From Rebecca billardiae RCC1528 (taxonomy: Eukaryota > Haptophyta), in assembly GCA_965240325.2 (NCBI GenBank), contig OZ251252.1:806001-870000 (forward strand): a stretch of DNA of 64,000 nt, read 5' to 3'. Within the stretch, counting starts at the first letter, position 1, and the number at the start of each line of letters is the position of its first letter. The translations under genes and the position numbers were made by a program. The notes beneath the pieces were generated by a model. The model saw only the letters and a program-made list of their open reading frames with translations, was not told the DNA's origin and searched no databases. Shown piece after piece: positions 62,104 through 64,000 of this stretch.

Positions 62104-62290
62104 AGCCACCCGTCATCGACGTGTGGCGGCCCGGAACCGTGCGGACGCCGCGGCCCGGTCCGCGTCGCAGGACGCCGGGCGCGGGCCGTAACGGGGGCGC
62201 CAGAGTCCGCACGGCCGCACGGCAGCGCGCTCGCGGGCGGCTCGGTCTCAGCATTCATAAACAGAGAGAGAGATAGAGAGCAGAGAGGGC

Positions 62291-62348
<58 letters not shown>

Positions 62349-62786
62349 GAGAGAGAGAGAGAGAGAGAGAGAGGGTGAGTGAGACTGACTGTAGGGGGGC
62401 CAAACCGCCCATTTAAAAATGAAAAGCAAAGTCGCGTCGCATTTTCGCTCCGCCCTCGGCCTCCAACCCCAGGCGAGTCCAACTACTACTAACTTCGGCC
62501 ACAACATCATCCACCAGCTGCTGACCAAGAACAGGCTACACCATCGTCCACCATGACCTGCCACTGACCAAGTAGGCGACGACATCATCCGCACCAGCTG
62601 CTGACCAAGTAGGGGACGGCCTGGCCGACGCCAACATGCTCACTCGCCTTTGATTTCGTACCCATGCACTTCCTGGTGGGCCTGACGACGTCCGGACGAC
62701 GACAACAACGACATCCGCCATGGGGACCAACACCAACGCGCTCACACCACTGCCACTGCTGCAAGCTTCGACCAGTACCACTACAG
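62104..62786. other. downstream region of SUMO
   Basis: Includes the GA microsatellite and, at about 62505-62612, a word CATCATCC(G)CACCAGCTGC repeated 75 bp apart. No gene. Confidence 0.5.
62262..62374. repeat. (GA)n microsatellite, interrupted
   Basis: About 113 bp of AG repeats with a few interruptions, 160 bp after the SUMO stop codon. It would lie in the 3'-UTR or just beyond. Confidence 0.97.
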
Positions 62787-63627
62787 ACGAATCAGGAGAG
62801 CTGCGCCCTCGTGCCTGTGTCTTTAAATCATAGAATTGGTCCAGACCTCAGGATTTGGGAAACTCGGAAATTCAAAACCCGCCGCGTGCGCCGCGTGCGC
62901 CGCCACAGCCATCCGCCGCGAGGCGCCGCCGGCTGCCGCGCCGCCGCGGTCGTAGACGTGCACGCGGCGATGGCGCACGCCGTCGGGCAGAGGCATAGAG
63001 CCTTTCTGCGCCGCCCTGCGCCGGGCGACTCGCGTCTGCCCATCTTCTCCGCGCCTTGAGCCCGCACGGACGTGTGCGCCGCCTCTCACTTCAGCCGTGC
63101 TGTCATCCCCGCAAAGTATGCGCGCGCTGAGAGCAACCCGAGGCGCGCATCCCAGGAAGGCGTGAGCCATGTTACAGTACGGTCGTAGGCGCGCGCCATG
63201 GTGCCCAGTGGCTTCCCGCGCGTGCGTGCCTCTCTGCTGCCTCGGCAGGCAAGGCGCCCATGTCTCTGGCTGAACGTGGCGGCGGCGCAAGCTCGCGCTC
63301 GCGCGGGCCTCAAGCTGACCTTCCAGGTGCGAGGGCGCGAAGCGCTGCGCCACGCGCAAGCTACAGTAGTTCACCGCTTCGCTACCGCCCCGCTGCGTCC
63401 CATCGGAAGCTCTACTGGACATCGCGCGGCCTCGCCCTGGCGGCGGTAGGCGCGAGCGAGGTGGCGGGCGGCGGCGGCGTTCAGCTTGAGTCCGGGAGCG
63501 CGGCGCCCAGATTTCCACCCGGAAACCCACCTGGGGTGGGTTTTGGTTTTGGCTGGCAAATCCCGAGGTCTGGACCAATTCTATGATTTAAAGACACAGG
63601 CACGAGGGCGCAGCTCTCCTGATTCGT
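62787..63627. mobile_element. 841-bp element with 70-bp terminal inverted repeats
   Basis: 62787-62856 and 63558-63627 are inverted copies with essentially one mismatch (ACGAATCAGGAG outer end, CCAATTCTATGATTTAAAG inside). A 50-bp relative lies at 19144-19194. The interior is GC-rich with no supported gene. It is probably a non-autonomous DNA transposon; no clear target-site duplication seen. Confidence 0.82.
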
Positions 63628-64000
63628 GGTTGGTAGGGTGGCGCGGAGCCTTTTTCTCGGACCTCGCTCGAAAATCGAGCTCCGACGCCTTCGGGCGCTC
63701 AGAGCTCGGTTCCGCTCCAGCACGAGCGGCCGGAGGCAGTGGACCGCCGCGCGCTCGCGACCTCTGAGACGCCGAGATGGTCTCGGGTGCGCGCGCGCGT
63801 GACGCTGGTGGGCGCTACTGACCCGTGCCTTTGCGCCACCAGCGGCTCACCACCCGCTTCTTGGCCACCTCGCGCCGTGCGCGGCGCGCGTCGGCCGGCT
63901 TGAATTGGTGCGCTGCGTACGCCCGCTACGCTACCGCACGGTGTGGCGCATGATCAACTCGGACCAATGAGATCGATGCTCGGACCAATCGTCCATGTAT
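63628..64000. other. window end, nothing recognised
   Basis: A short hairpin-like CTCGCTCGAAAATCGAGC lies near 63664-63681. No gene or repeat supported. Confidence 0.4.

Noticed and set aside
62255-62482. Frames rich in Ser-Leu through the GA repeat
   Set aside because: Microsatellite translation.

Overview
This window looks like nuclear DNA of a GC-rich unicellular alga, most likely a haptophyte (Emiliania/Chrysochromulina type). The evidence is spliced genes with short introns (117-322 bp), one clear GC-AG intron, alanine/glycine/proline-rich coding sequence, interstitial CCCTAA telomere-type repeats, and eukaryotic proteins (class II histone deacetylase, GH27 alpha-galactosidase, SUMO, AP2/ERF and homeodomain factors, uS10). 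The taxon is an inference from composition and gene content. Another GC-rich alga cannot be excluded.

Layout. 0-26 kb is gene-dense, with several closely spaced divergent pairs. It holds a cupin protein, a ubiquitin-like-fold candidate facing a Cys-rich membrane protein, a four-helix membrane protein, a histone deacetylase facing a large secreted glycosyltransferase-like protein, a PhyH-type oxygenase, a coiled-coil protein facing a zinc-finger disordered protein, a secreted protein, and an alpha-galactosidase facing a multi-pass membrane protein. A foldback element lies at 19.2-20.3 kb. 26.4-31.9 kb is a repeat island bounded by a 36-bp inverted repeat. It holds broken coding sequence, a 1.2-kb GC minisatellite and two head-to-tail copies of a short-TIR element. 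32.8-37.8 kb carries two paralogous AP2 genes with almost identical 3' halves. 38-41 kb is made of transposon-like repeats. 42-46 kb has a membrane protein divergent from uS10, then an aldo-keto reductase. 47-58 kb has two paralogous homeodomain genes and, between them (52.2-55.6 kb), a self-contained unit: a UL52/PrimPol-type primase gene inside long inverted repeats capped by GTAAC-rich minisatellite arrays. 58-64 kb has further inverted-repeat elements around an intact SUMO gene.

No single pathway links the genes. The main themes are transcription/chromatin (HDAC, two AP2, two homeodomain, SUMO), secretory-pathway or membrane proteins, and many repeat families that fold back on themselves. 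The most unusual item is the primase-bearing element at 52.2-55.6 kb. Gene models were built by hand from reading frames, splice consensus and phase. No transcript or database evidence was available.
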